Origin: Pseudomonadota bacterium
GTDB lineage: Bacteria; Pseudomonadota; Alphaproteobacteria; Rhizobiales; Rhizobiaceae
Direction: 5' to 3'
DNA length: 64,000 bases
Assembly: GCA_023399465.1 (NCBI GenBank)
Contig: JAEWPB010000125.1
Coordinates: forward strand, 31,912 to 95,911
Part shown: in pieces, positions 42,918 to 54,472 of the stretch
How positions within the stretch are numbered: the first letter of the stretch is position 1
How the letters are laid out: every line of letters starts with the position of its first letter
The notes under the pieces: generated by a model
Told to the model about the DNA's origin: nothing
The model's input: the letters and a program-made list of their open reading frames with translations, nothing else
The model's database searches: none
Made by a program: the position numbers and the translations under genes

Positions 42918-43775
42918 ATGACCAACTGGCTCATCCAAACCGAAGAGCTTTCCGCTCTCCTCGAAAACAGGCCCGATAATCTCGTCGTCCTCGATTGCTC
43001 CTGGTATCTGCCGGAAGCGGGCAAGCATGCCAAGGATGACTTCATTGCCGGTCACATTCCCGGCGCCCGTTTCATCGACCTCGGCGTTATATCGGACCCC
43101 GACTCTCCCTATGTGAACATGCTGCCTGCCGAAGACCTGTTCGCGGCAAAGGTCGGTCTTCTCGGAATCGACAACGACACGGACGTCATCATCTACGATG
43201 CCGGCTATGTGTCCTGCCGTCTCTGGTGGATGTTCCGCACGTTCGGGCACGATCGTGTCCGCATCCTCGACGGCGGCTGGCGGAAATGGAAGGCCGAAGC
43301 CCGGCCGGTCGAAACCGGCGAAGGCCGGCCGGCCGAAGCCCATTCGTTCACGGCTCGCTTGGTTCCCGGCCGGGTCGCAACCCTTGATGACGTGCGCACT
43401 GCCATCGACAATGGCGCCACGACGATCGTCGACGCGCGGACGGCGGCACGCTTCGATGGCCTTGAAGGCTCCGGCTATCCCGGTGTGGCCTCGGGCTACA
43501 TGCCCGGGGCGATCAACACGCCCTGGGCCCGCTTCTTCGATGCGCAGAGGAACTTCGCGTTCGTGACGCCTGAGCAGGCGCGCCAGGTCTTTGAGGAAGC
43601 CAAGGCAGACATTTCTGGCAATGTCATCACGACTTGCGGTTCCGGCGTAACCGCATGCATCCTCGGCTTCATGGTCGAGCAGCTTGGGAATTCTGGGTGG
43701 CGGCTCTACGACGGTTCCTGGCATGAATGGGGCCAGCGTGACGACGTGCCCAAACTCGTCAAACCAGCGCCGTGA
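42918..43775 (+). CDS. 3-mercaptopyruvate/thiosulfate sulfurtransferase
   Basis: A two-domain rhodanese of 285 residues. The inactive N-terminal domain begins LVVLDCSWYLP. The C-terminal domain has the active-site loop CGSGVTA with Cys240; this loop, rather than CRKGVT, favours 3-mercaptopyruvate as donor (SseA type). It follows the SDR by 38 bases and may be co-transcribed, though a metabolic link to the sugar operon is not obvious. Cytoplasmic, with no signal peptide. Confidence 0.93.
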   Translation: MTNWLIQTEELSALLENRPDNLVVLDCSWYLPEAGKHAKDDFIAGHIPGARFIDLGVISDPDSPYVNMLPAEDLFAAKVGLLGIDNDTDVIIYDAGYVSCRLWWMFRTFGHDRVRILDGGWRKWKAEARPVETGEGRPAEAHSFTARLVPGRVATLDDVRTAIDNGATTIVDARTAARFDGLEGSGYPGVASGYMPGAINTPWARFFDAQRNFAFVTPEQARQVFEEAKADISGNVITTCGSGVTACILGFMVEQLGNSGWRLYDGSWHEWGQRDDVPKLVKPAP

Positions 43776-43867
43776 GCAGAGCCCAACAGTTTAGGGCCTC
43801 GTGCCACCAGAACTGCACTGCGACGTTTCTGCTGTTTCCCACGATAAACCGATCGCATTGACTGTCG

Positions 43868-43893
43868 CTCGGCCGCCCTGCGAGGCGGCCGAG
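43868..43893. terminator. Perfect hairpin after the sulfurtransferase gene
   Basis: CTCGGCCGCC and GGCGGCCGAG form a perfect 10-bp stem with a 6-base loop about 90 bases past the stop. There is no T-run, so it may be a factor-assisted terminator or part of the neighbouring IS remnant. Confidence 0.45.
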
Positions 43894-43913
43894 CACCACT
43901 CCGTCAGGCCAAA

Positions 43914-44033
43914 TTGACGCAAACAGAAAAGGTGCTGATCCACTCGGACCAGGGCTCGCAGTTCGCCAGCATGGACTGGGCCTCGTTCCTCAAGCACCAC
44001 AATCTGGTTCACTCGATGAACCGAGCGGCCCGA
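43914..44033 (+). pseudogene. IS3-family transposase OrfB fragment
   Basis: About 40 codons read KVLIHSDQGSQFASMDWASF followed by LKHHNLVHSMNR, a very typical piece of the DDE integrase core of IS3-family OrfB (the HSDQGSQ block). The rest of OrfB on both sides is missing. The reading continues into unrelated sequence overlapping the end of the PPIase gene. The fragment marks the left edge of the nitrate reductase island. Confidence 0.85.
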
Positions 44034-44135
44034 TATCCGGGAGTGGCGCAGCCTACAAAGTGGTCACGCTTCGCGGACGACGATCATGGCGCTCGCGGGC
44101 GAGCAGGGCTGATCATCAGAGAAACATCGAGTCCC

Positions 44136-44852
44136 CTATTGCACCAATGGCGTGTCAGCGACGTCAAGCTCAACTCCCTGCAGCTCTGCGTGCCCCGCCA
44201 GGATGGCGACATACTGGCGCAGCGCGTGCTCTTCGACCCCCGCGCAAAGTGTTTCGCCGATTTGCTCACGCACTTCTTCGAAGGGAAGATCCACGCCCGG
44301 AATGTTTCGGTCCACCGAAACGATGTGAAAGCCGAAACGGGTTTTCACCAGATGCCGGAGAATGCCGAGCGCATCGATTCGGAACAGCGCATCTTCGAAT
44401 TCCGGAACCATGTCGCCGCGGCCGATCTGGCCGAGATTGCCCCCTTGCACGCCTGACGGACAGTTGGAAAGCTCACGCGCCATCTCGGCAAAGCGCTCCG
44501 GTTCGGCCAGAAGTTCGTTGAGCGCCTCTTCGGCGCGGCCGCGGATGACGGCGATGTTCACCGAAGGCGTGACCTGGAACAGGATGTGGCGGGCGTGAAC
44601 CAGGTCGCCCGAGCGGAATTCTTCTCGGTGCGCCTCATAATAGCGTCGGCATTCTTCTTCGCCCGGCGTCGGAACCTGCACCTCATGCGCCAGCAACTTT
44701 TCGATTGCCACTTCCACATCCGCATCGTTGATGACACCAGGGTCCAAGAAACCACTCTCGATTGCCCGTTGACGCAGCAATTCATGTACAGTCGCGAATT
44801 TCGCGCCTTCCCCATCATCCGCAATCGGAACGCCATTCACGTAAGCGGTCAT
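44136..44852 (-). CDS. Parvulin-type peptidyl-prolyl isomerase of the nar operon
   Basis: A 238-residue protein with an N-terminal helical SurA/NifM-like region and a parvulin domain at about residues 90-190 (VHARHILFQV, ELSNCPSGVQGGNLGQIGRGDMVPEFEDALF in parts, VKTRFGFHIVSVDR). No signal peptide is evident, so it is probably cytoplasmic like NifM. It overlaps narI by four bases and is the last gene of the operon. Similar isomerases sit in other nar operons, and a role in folding or maturation of the reductase subunits is inferred. Confidence 0.88.
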   Translation of the reverse strand: MTAYVNGVPIADDGEGAKFATVHELLRQRAIESGFLDPGVINDADVEVAIEKLLAHEVQVPTPGEEECRRYYEAHREEFRSGDLVHARHILFQVTPSVNIAVIRGRAEEALNELLAEPERFAEMARELSNCPSGVQGGNLGQIGRGDMVPEFEDALFRIDALGILRHLVKTRFGFHIVSVDRNIPGVDLPFEEVREQIGETLCAGVEEHALRQYVAILAGHAELQGVELDVADTPLVQ

Positions 44853-45565
44853 GGACGGATCGGCTCCTTGGCGCGCGTCTGCGGCGTTCGCACGATCTGA
44901 TAGGGCCTAAACAGGTAGGCAAGTACGCCCACGCCGCTCCAGATATGAATCATGCGCGTGAAGGGCGAGATCAAGAACAGGGTGAAGCCCAGCAGGACAT
45001 GCAGCTTGTAGGTAAGCGGCACGCCGAGCATGTAGGAAGACGCATTCATGTCGAGCGTGACGATGCCCTTCACGTAGCTGGTCAATATCTCAAACAGCAC
45101 GCCGTCCATGTGAAAGGCCGAAAGTGGTACGGTAAGCAGCCCAAGTGCAAGCTGGAGCCAGAGCATGACGGCCACGGCGATGTCCCATTTGCGGCTATTG
45201 AGCCTGATGCGGGGATCCGCCAGGCGGCGATAGATGAGTATCGAGAGACCGATTATGGCGATGAGCCCGGCGATACCGCCGACGACCATGGCAAGCAACT
45301 GGTGCATGGTCGGGGTGAGAAAGGGCGAAACCAACCAGTGCGGCGCGAGAAAGCCGACGAAGTGGCCGAGGATGACGACAATTACGCCGTAATGGAACAA
45401 GTTGGAACCCAGGCGCAACTGCCCCGAGCGCAGCATCTGCGAAGAATCACTCTTCCAGGTATAGGGCTCCCGGTCGAAGCGGATCAGGCTGCCGAGCAGC
45501 AGCACTATCAGGCACACATAGGGATAGATCCCGAAGAGGAGTGTGTTGAGATTGTTTTCGGACAC
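44849..45565 (-). CDS. narI: Respiratory nitrate reductase gamma subunit (cytochrome b)
   Basis: The 238-residue membrane anchor that carries two b hemes and passes quinol electrons to NarH. Five hydrophobic segments are visible, starting LLFGIYPYVCLIVLLLGSLIRF in parts, with His ligands plausible in SNLFHYGVIVVILGHFVGF in two pieces and in the HVLLGFTLFLISPFTRMIHIW region. The GTG start at 45565 is fixed by GGGAGGA six bases upstream. It lies between narJ and the PPIase gene. Confidence 0.95.
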   Translation of the reverse strand: MSENNLNTLLFGIYPYVCLIVLLLGSLIRFDREPYTWKSDSSQMLRSGQLRLGSNLFHYGVIVVILGHFVGFLAPHWLVSPFLTPTMHQLLAMVVGGIAGLIAIIGLSILIYRRLADPRIRLNSRKWDIAVAVMLWLQLALGLLTVPLSAFHMDGVLFEILTSYVKGIVTLDMNASSYMLGVPLTYKLHVLLGFTLFLISPFTRMIHIWSGVGVLAYLFRPYQIVRTPQTRAKEPIRP

Positions 45566-45582
45566 GGCATTCCTCCCTTTTC

Positions 45583-46206
45583 TCAGAACTTGGGGTGGTC
45601 GCCAGCCGGCTCCTCGAAGGCCGGCTGTTCGGCCCAGTCGCGATCGAGCGCGGCAGGATGCTCCTTTGCCGGCTTGATCTCGGCTGCGTTTAGCGGCTTT
45701 TCTCCCGCGATTACGAGCAGCGCCTGTAGAACAGCCGCATAGCGGCTTTGTCGAGCAATCAGCGAACGGCTGATGGCGGCCAGGATGTGAGCACAGTCGG
45801 CCAGCATGTCGCGCGCCTCGTTCAGGTCGCGGCAGCTCAGATATTCCAGCACCACCGGCAGGTAATCCGGCAGTTCATGGCCGATCAGCTCGAAGCCGGC
45901 GGCTTCGTAGAGCTTCTTCAGTTCCACCATGGCCGCGCCGCGATCCCGGCTTTCGCCATGCAGATGTTCGAAAAGATGCAGCGAAAGTGACCGCCCTCTA
46001 TCGAACAGATCGACATAGCGGGACTCGACGGTGAGCAGGTCCCCTTCGCCCAACTCGCGTACCAGCGCTCCCAGTTCACGTTTCTCCCCGGCCGAGATCA
46101 ACGGGGAAGCCTCGACCGCGCCAGCAATCTCGCTTAATGCCGCGCGCATATCCGCGGTGGGGTAGGAAAGCAGCGCGCTGAACGCCTTGAGCAGGATCAT
46201 CGGCAT
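45583..46206 (-). CDS. narJ: Nitrate reductase assembly chaperone
   Basis: A 207-residue TorD/NarJ-family cytoplasmic chaperone needed for cofactor insertion into NarG and attachment of NarGH to NarI. Family blocks are LLSYPTADMRAAL, YVDLFDRGRSLSLHLFEHLHGESRDRG in parts, GHELPDYLPVVLEYLS. The start may be ATG 46206 or ATG 46200. It lies three bases after narH and 17 before narI. Confidence 0.95.
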   Translation of the reverse strand: MPMILLKAFSALLSYPTADMRAALSEIAGAVEASPLISAGEKRELGALVRELGEGDLLTVESRYVDLFDRGRSLSLHLFEHLHGESRDRGAAMVELKKLYEAAGFELIGHELPDYLPVVLEYLSCRDLNEARDMLADCAHILAAISRSLIARQSRYAAVLQALLVIAGEKPLNAAEIKPAKEHPAALDRDWAEQPAFEEPAGDHPKF

Positions 46207-46209
46207 GGG

Positions 46210-47738
<1,529 letters not shown>

Positions 47739-47742
<4 letters not shown>

Positions 47743-50700
47743 GGTGCCGTCTCCTTCTGCGCCGGATCGACTGGATTGGAGTGATCGAGCCAGTCGATCC
47801 GGTTGAGCTTGCGCACGACGACGAACTCGTCACGGTTGGAGCCGACCGTGCCGTAGTAATTGAACCCATAGGAAAGCTGGGCATAGCCGCCGACCATATG
47901 GGTGGGCTTCAGCACAGTGCGCGTCACCGAATTGTGGATACCGCCGCGCTGGCCAGTGATCTGCGAACCCGGCACATTCACGATCTTCTCCTGCGCATGG
48001 TACATCATGCACATGCCGGCCTTGACGCGCTGGCTCACGACCGCGCGCGCCGCGATCGCACCGTTCAGGTTGAACAGTTCGATCCAGTCATTGTCGACGA
48101 TCCCGGCGCGTTTAGCGTCCGTTTCCGAGATCCAAACGATCGGCCCACCGCGCGATAGAGTCAGCATCAGCAGATTGTCAGTATAGGTAGAGTGGATGCC
48201 CCACTTTTGGTGCGGCGTGATGAAATTGAGCACGATCTCGATTTCACCATTGGCATGCGTGCCCAGCATCGCGGTGACGGTGCGCGTATCCACGGGCGGC
48301 CGGTAAAGCGCGAAGGCCTCGCCGAAATCGCGCAGCCAGCGGTGATCCTGATAAAACTGCTGGCGGCCTGTAATGGTGCGCCAAGGGATGAGCTCATTCA
48401 CATTGGTGTAGCCGGCCGTATAGCTGACATGCTCGCTTTCGATCCCCGACCAAGTGGGAGAGGAAATGATCTTGCGCGGTTGTGCCTGCAAATCACGGAA
48501 GCGAATTTTCTCGTCCTCGCGCGTTTGGGCGAGGTGCCTATGGTCCCGACCTGTCACCTTGCCAAGCGCCGCCCACGCCTTCACCGCCACCTCGCCGTTG
48601 GTCTCCGGCGCGAGATATAGAATGGTCTCGGCAGCATCTATGTCGCTTTCGATGCGCGGGCGCCCCTGCGTCGGCCCGCCATCATTGACCCGGTAGTTGA
48701 GGTCGCCGAGGCCCTTCACCTCGGCTTCCGTGTTCCAGCTTATACCTTTGCCACCATTGCCGAGCTTGTCAGCGAGGGGACCGAGCGATGTAAAGCGGCG
48801 ATAGACATTCGGATAATCGCGCTCGATCGTGACGATCTGCGGTGCAGTGACGCCAGGCACCAAGTCGCACTCACCCTTCTTCCAGTCTTTGACGTCGACC
48901 GGCTGGGCGAGTTCACCCGGCGTGTCGTGCTGAATCGGTGCCAGCACGACGTCCTGCTCGACGCCGAGATGGCCGGCTGCCAGTTCCGAAAAGCGCTTGG
49001 CGATCGTCTTGTATGTTTCCCAGTCGCTGCGTGCCTCCCACACCGGATCCACCGCTGCCGACAGCGGATGGATGAAGGGGTGCATGTCGGAAGTATTTAG
49101 GTCGTTCTTCTCGTACCAGGTGGCCGTCGGCAGAATGATGTCGGAGTACAGACAACTCGTGGACATACGAAAATCAAGCGTGGTGACGAGGTCGAGTTTG
49201 CCCTCCGGAGCCGGATCGCGCCAGACCACATCCTTGGGCTTCTCACCATCGGTTTCTCCCAGGTCCTTACCCTGCAGGCCGTGGCGAGTGCCCAGCAGAT
49301 GACGAAGAAAATATTCATGCCCCTTTCCGGACGATCCGAAAAGGTTCGAGCGCCAGATGAACAGGTTGCGCGGGAAATTGACGGGATTATCGGGGTCTTC
49401 GCAGGCCAAGCGCATGTCGCCTGATTTCAATGCAGCCACAACGTGGTCCTGGATAAGGATGCCTGCCTTCTCCGCCTGTGCAGCAATCCCCAGCGGGTTA
49501 ACGTTGAACTGTGGCGCGGAGGGCAGCCACCCCATGCGCTCTGCCTTTACGTTCATATCGATGAATGTGCCGCGATAGTCTGCGGGGTTTGCGAGCGGCG
49601 AGAGAATTTCGGAGACGTTCAGACGCTCGTAGCGCCACTGGTCGGTATGGGCATAAAAGAAGGACGTGCCGTTCATCTGGCGCGGCGGGCGCGCCCAGTC
49701 TAGGCCAAAGGCGAGCATAGTCCACCCGGTCTGCGGCCTCAGCTTCTCCTGCCCGACATAATGTGCCCAGCCGCCGCCGGAGACGCCGACCGTGCCGCAC
49801 AGCATCAGCATGTTGATAATGCTGCGATAGTTCATGTCCTGGTGATACCAGTGGTTCATACCGGCGCCGATGATGACCATGGACCGACCATTGGTCTTCT
49901 CGGCATTTGCGGCGAAGCCGCGCGCGACGGTTATGGCATGCTCTGACGGTACGCCGGTAATCGTCTCCTGCCAGGCCGGCGTATAAGGCACGTTGTCGTC
50001 GTAGGATTTCGCTGCGGCGCCGCCGAGGCCACGGTCCAGCCCGTAATGCGCGCACATCAGATCGAAGACCGTGGCGACACGCGCCTCGCCGCTCGCCAGC
50101 TTGACGCGGCGTACCGGCACGTTACGCGTCAGTGTATCGCCATCCTGCGGATTCGCGATGAAGTGCTCGTGCGCGCGTCCGCCAAAATAGGGGAATGTCA
50201 CGGCAAGCGTTTCCTCATGGCTGCCCAGAAGCGAGAGCGCCAGGCTGACATTCTCGCCCGTCTCGCCGTCCTTCGGCTCGAGATTCCAGTTGCCCGCGGG
50301 TTCCTTGTCTTTCGGCCAACGGTAGCCGATCGATCCCTGCGGCACGACCAGTTCGCCGCTCTCCTCGTTCAGCGCCATGACCTTCCAGGTGGAGTTTTCC
50401 GACTTCGGCGCCCCAGGCAGGTCGCTGCAGCGCAGGTAACGATCGGCCACCCAGCGGTCGCGTTCTTGCTTGAGCATGACCAGCATGGGCAAGTCGGTGT
50501 AGCGGCGGCTATAGTCTTGAAAGTAAGGAACCTGCCGGTCGAGGAAGCATTCCTTCAGGATCACATGCCCCATGGCCATGGCGAGAGCAGCATCCGTGCC
50601 CTGCTTGGGGTGCAGCCACAGATCGGCGAACTTGGCGACCTCCGCGTAGTCTGGCGTCACCGCGATGATGCGCGTGCCATTATAACGCGCCTCGACGAGG

Positions 50701-51497
50701 AAATGCGCATCGGGCGTGCGGGTCTGCGGCACGTTCGAACCCCACGCGATGATATAACCGGAATTATACCAGTCGGCGGATTCCGGCACGTCGGTCTGCT
50801 CACCCCATGTCTGCGGGCTCGACGGCGGCAGATCGCAATACCAGTCGTAGAAGGAAAGTAGGGTGCCGCCGAGCAAACTGATGTAGCGCGAGCCTGAGGC
50901 ATAGGAGACCATTGACATCGCCGGAATGGGCGAGAAGCCTACCACCCGATCCGGACCATAGGTCTTGATGGTGTAGATATTGGCGGCGGCTATGATCTCG
51001 CTCACCTCCTCCCAGCCAGAGCGGACGAAACCGCCCCGCCCGCGCATGGATCTGTACGACTTTGCCGTCTCTGGGTTCTCGACGATGGAGGCCCAGGCCT
51101 CCACGGGCGCGAACGTCTTGCGCGCCGCGCGCCATGCCTTGACGAGGCGGCCGCGCACCATTGGATATTTGATGCGGCTGGCACTATAGAGATACCAGCT
51201 ATATGAAGCGCCGCGCGAGCAGCCACGCGGCTCATGGTTGGGCATTCCGGGGCGGGTGCGCGGATAGTCGGTCTGTTGCGTCTCCCAGGTGACGAGCCCG
51301 CTCTTGACGTAGATCTTCCACGAGCAGGAACCGGTACAGTTCACGCCGTGGGTGGAGCGCACAATCTTGTCGTGCTGCCAGCGGTCGCGATAGCCCTCTT
51401 CCCAGATGCGGTCCTCGTCGCGCAGTTCGCCAAGCCCATCGGCGAAAGTGCCACGGCGACGGGCGAGATAAGTCATCCGATCGAGAAAATGGCTCAT
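47739..51497 (-). CDS. narG: Respiratory nitrate reductase alpha subunit (molybdopterin)
   Basis: The 1252-residue catalytic subunit of the membrane-bound cytoplasm-facing nitrate reductase. It holds bis-MGD molybdenum and the FS0 cluster. The N-terminal DRWQHDKIVRSTHGVNCTGSCSW in parts carries the His/Cys FS0 ligands, and YPRTRPGMPNHEPRGCSRG in parts precedes the MGD region. Full length is normal for NarG, and no frame disruption is seen. Overlaps by four bases with narK upstream and narH downstream. Confidence 0.97.
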
Positions 51498-52765
51498 TGC
51501 GTAGGCTCCCAGTTCGGACGCGACGAAACCTCCCTATCGCGATCGTCATGCCCCACGACCGGCGCCCGGCGCACCTCGGTCAAGTAGTTGAGCATCAGCG
51601 ACACGGAGACGACGCCATAGAGCAGCATGAAGCAACTTGAATTGAAGCCGAGCCAGTCTAGGAGGCCGCCGAACATTATCGGCAGCAGGAACCCGCCGAG
51701 TCCCCCGACCATGCCGACGAGGCCACTGACGACGCCCAGGTTCTCCGGAAAGTCGTCGCCGATATATTTGAAGGTCGACGCCATTCCGAAGGCAAAGGTG
51801 ACACCAACGACGAAGAGCAGTGGCGTAAACATCCAAGGAGTCAGCGAGATCGTGAAGTGGCGATAGCCGTCGACCGTGCGAATGGCGAAATCAGTGTGCG
51901 GATAGGACAGAAGGAAGAGGGCAACCCAGGCCACCCACAGGACCCACCAGGTGACGATGTGGGCGCCGAACCGATCCGCGAGCACGCCACCCACGGCGCG
52001 AAGGGCGCCACCCGGCAGAGAAAAGCAAGCTGCGAGAAGTGAGGCAGCCGCAATCGAGAAGCCATATTCGCGCACGTAATATTGCGGCATCCAGATTGAC
52101 AGCGCGGTAAAGCCGCCGAAGACGATCGAATAGTACTGGCAAAACTTCCACACGCGGCGATCCCCCATGACCGCAAGCTGCGATCGAAACGAGGTGGCCT
52201 TACGTGCCCCAGGATCCGGTGCGGCCAGAAACCAGAATGCGATTGCGATCACGAGGAGCAACACCGCATAAAACCGCGGAACCGCCTGCCAGCCAAAATT
52301 GTTCATCAACACTGGCGCGATGAACATGTTGAGCGCAGCTCCCATCGTGCCGGCTCCAAAGAAACCCATTGCAAAGCCGCGGCGTTCCGGAGGGAAGAAA
52401 CGGGCGACATAGGGCGTGCCGACTGAGAAGGATGCGCCAACCAGGCCTAGCGCGAGCCCGAGCAGCAGAAATTGCCAAAGTTCACTGGCATAGGAGGCGA
52501 GCCACATCGGAACAGCGCATGTGATCAGCAGCAGGAACATGACGATGCGGCCGCCGAAACGATCGGTCCAGATACCGAGTGGCAGACGAAATACCGAGCC
52601 GGTCAGCACCGGCGTCGCTGTTAGCAGACCGAACTCCGTCGAGTTGAGCTGCAACTGTTCGCGTAGCGGAATGCCGATGACGCCGAACATCATCCATGCA
52701 GCAAAGCACGCCATGAAGGCGGCCGTGCTGACCACCAGAACCGTCATGCGTCTAGCCTCGGACAT
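51494..52765 (-). CDS. narK: Nitrate/nitrite transporter (MFS)
   Basis: A 423-residue major-facilitator protein with twelve hydrophobic segments. NarK/NasA features include the early Arg in TGSVFRLPLGIWTDRFGGR, GFFGAGTMGAALN as nitrate signature 1 and GLVGMVGGLGGFLLP as signature 2. It is a single 12-helix unit, unlike the fused NarK1-NarK2 of some denitrifiers. First gene of the nar operon, so the operon promoter should lie in 52766-53060. It provides nitrate uptake and/or nitrite exchange for NarGHI. Confidence 0.94.
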   Translation of the reverse strand: MSEARRMTVLVVSTAAFMACFAAWMMFGVIGIPLREQLQLNSTEFGLLTATPVLTGSVFRLPLGIWTDRFGGRIVMFLLLITCAVPMWLASYASELWQFLLLGLALGLVGASFSVGTPYVARFFPPERRGFAMGFFGAGTMGAALNMFIAPVLMNNFGWQAVPRFYAVLLLVIAIAFWFLAAPDPGARKATSFRSQLAVMGDRRVWKFCQYYSIVFGGFTALSIWMPQYYVREYGFSIAAASLLAACFSLPGGALRAVGGVLADRFGAHIVTWWVLWVAWVALFLLSYPHTDFAIRTVDGYRHFTISLTPWMFTPLLFVVGVTFAFGMASTFKYIGDDFPENLGVVSGLVGMVGGLGGFLLPIMFGGLLDWLGFNSSCFMLLYGVVSVSLMLNYLTEVRRAPVVGHDDRDREVSSRPNWEPTQ

Positions 52766-53061
52766 GACTGCCCCTCGATAAACGTCAGCGATTTTTTATT
52801 TAGTGTATGCTAATGCTCGCGAAAGCGGCAACCTGTATTTTCGCGTCGGCAAGCGAGCGGCGGCTTCGGTGAGCCTCGACGTCCAGGTATTGACGCGTAT
52901 GCCGAAAGGCGTGAGGCGCCTACCACTGACTGAGCTGGAGATAGCATCGTGACGGAGCAGATCGACAAGGATATGGTCGAAGCGCCGATGTTGCTGCCCC
53001 TCACCTGCCACTGAGATTTCGTCCAGTATGGGTAAGAGTCCGGCCCACTGAGGACGGATGA
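52766..53061. other. Upstream region of narK
   Basis: The first 60 bases beyond the narK start are AT-rich and probably hold the nar promoter. GAGGGG is the narK ribosome site. I looked for the FNR/Anr palindrome TTGAT-N4-ATCAA and did not find a convincing copy. The rest may contain the end of the adjacent IS3-type element, but terminal inverted repeats were not recognised. Confidence 0.4.
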
Positions 53062-53312
53062 ATGAAGAAGCAGAGATTTACGGAAGAGCAGATCATTGCG
53101 GTGCTGAAGGAGCACGAGGCGGGCACGCCGGTCTCGGAGCTTTGCTAGCCAAGCGCGGTGTCAGTGATGCCAGAATCTATAAATGGAGGGCCAACTACGG
53201 CGGCATGGAAGTCTCGGAAGCGAAGCGTCTGAAGGCGCTCGAGGAGGAGAACGCCAAGTTGAAGAAGCTGCTGGCCGAACAGATGCTGGATGTTGCCGCG
53301 CTCCGTGAGCTT
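53062..53312 (+). pseudogene. IS3-family OrfA remnant with frameshift
   Basis: It starts MKKQRFTEEQIIAVLKEHEAG, a typical IS3-group OrfA helix-turn-helix, but meets TAG at 53146 after VSELC. The frame then shifts and continues as KRGVSDARIYKWRANYGGMEV and LKKLLAEQMLDVAALREL, so a small insertion broke the gene. At about 53312 the OrfA similarity ends and a serine recombinase reading begins in the same frame. It marks the right edge of the nitrate reductase island. Confidence 0.85.
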
Positions 53313-54240
53313 TATGCGGAGGGTGTGTCACCCCGCGATATCGCGATCCAGCTTAACATGAAGGGGAACCCCGGACCTCACGGTTTTGCCTGGCGCGATA
53401 CAGCCATCCGCGGTCACGGTCACGTCGACCGCGGGGCCGGTATCCTCAACAACGAGCTCTACATCGGTAGGGCAATCTGGAATCGGCGCGAGTATCGCAA
53501 AAATCTCGACACGGAACGCAGGATCGCGCGTCACAACGGGACCGACACCTGGGTGGTCGATGAGCGGCCGGAGCTGCGCATTGTCTCTGACAAACTCTGG
53601 GCAAAAGCTAAACGCCGGCAGGGGGAGGTGCGTGAGTTTTTCGTACGACGTCAAACCCGCTCAATCGCTCGCATAGACCCGGCTATCTCCTGAGTGGAAT
53701 CCTGGAATGCGCCGAATGCGGCCGCCGTGAAGACCTGGAACGGCAGCTGGCGAGCGCACCCTCTTTCGAACACCCCAGGAATGACGCCGGAAAGCTTGAG
53801 CAACTACGCGCTGAGATCAACGAAGTGACGGTCCGCACGGTGATACACAGCATGATCTACCTGATGCGCGACCACGCCGACATGGCGACAAAGCAGCCGT
53901 TGATAGGAAACATCCGACAACTCATCCAGAAGGTGGTCATTAACAGGACCGCCGGTCGCGAACCCGCAGCGCTGGAGGTGCATGGCCGCATTGCCTCGAT
54001 CCTGGCGGCCATGCAGACGGCGCAGATGATGGAAGCAAAATTCACGGCGATGGTGGACCAGGATCTCATGGCACGCCAGATGTCGGGCGAGATCGACATG
54101 GAGCAGAAACGCAAAAGCTCCGGTTTCCGGCCAGACACATCCCCGAAAACGGCAAAAGCCTCCCTTGCAGGAGGCGTTGTGATTTGCATTTGCATTTGTG
54201 CTTTGATTTGGTTGCGGGGACCTGACTGGACGGAGACTTG
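53311..54240 (+). pseudogene. Decayed large serine recombinase (resolvase/invertase family), C-terminal part
   Basis: YAEGVSPRDIAIQLN, TAIRGHGHVDRGAGILNNELY and IGRAIWNRREY in sequence are typical of the recombinase (PF07508-type) domain. A frameshift follows near 53680, where RPGYLLSGILECAECGR is read in another frame as the zinc-ribbon region. The C-terminal coiled-coil part continues from about 53825. The N-terminal catalytic resolvase domain with its Ser is absent, so the enzyme is dead. The end coincides with a sequence repeated at 32996-33105. Confidence 0.85.
54124..54240. repeat. Dispersed ~110-bp repeat, copy 2
   Basis: Matches 32996-33105 throughout. Compared with copy 1 it has a short internal duplication (TTGCAT twice). 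It contains the stem GCCTCC/GGAGGC which, on the minus strand, is followed by TTTT. Confidence 0.7.
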
Positions 54241-54472
54241 TAAAGTCTTTACCTCAAGCCTGCCATGCATTGGCAATTTAGGTCACAAGTGGCTACTGTG
54301 CACAGCGATCTCGCCGGTCGAAAGGGCCGCGAGCGGACGGGCAGCATACGATCACGAAACTGCAGTCGTTCAGCGTACCAGACTGAGATCGTGAACTGAC
54401 GGATCCGATATCGCCAGGGAAGAGATATTCGGCGAAGTTTCCGGTCCGCACACCCGCTTTGCCGCACTCAGG
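54241..54472. other. Non-coding tail after the recombinase remnant
   Basis: No gene is recognised. The stretch separates the mobile-element debris from the SDR gene, which ends here. No terminator with a clear T-run was seen. Confidence 0.4.

Noticed and set aside
43791..44012. Minus-strand frame of 73 codons between the sulfurtransferase and PPIase genes
   Set aside because: Opposite strand to a clear IS3 OrfB fragment and without ribosome site or similarity.
52766..53060. FNR/Anr box for the nar operon
   Set aside because: No TTGAT-N4-ATCAA-like palindrome with acceptable match was found near the narK start.
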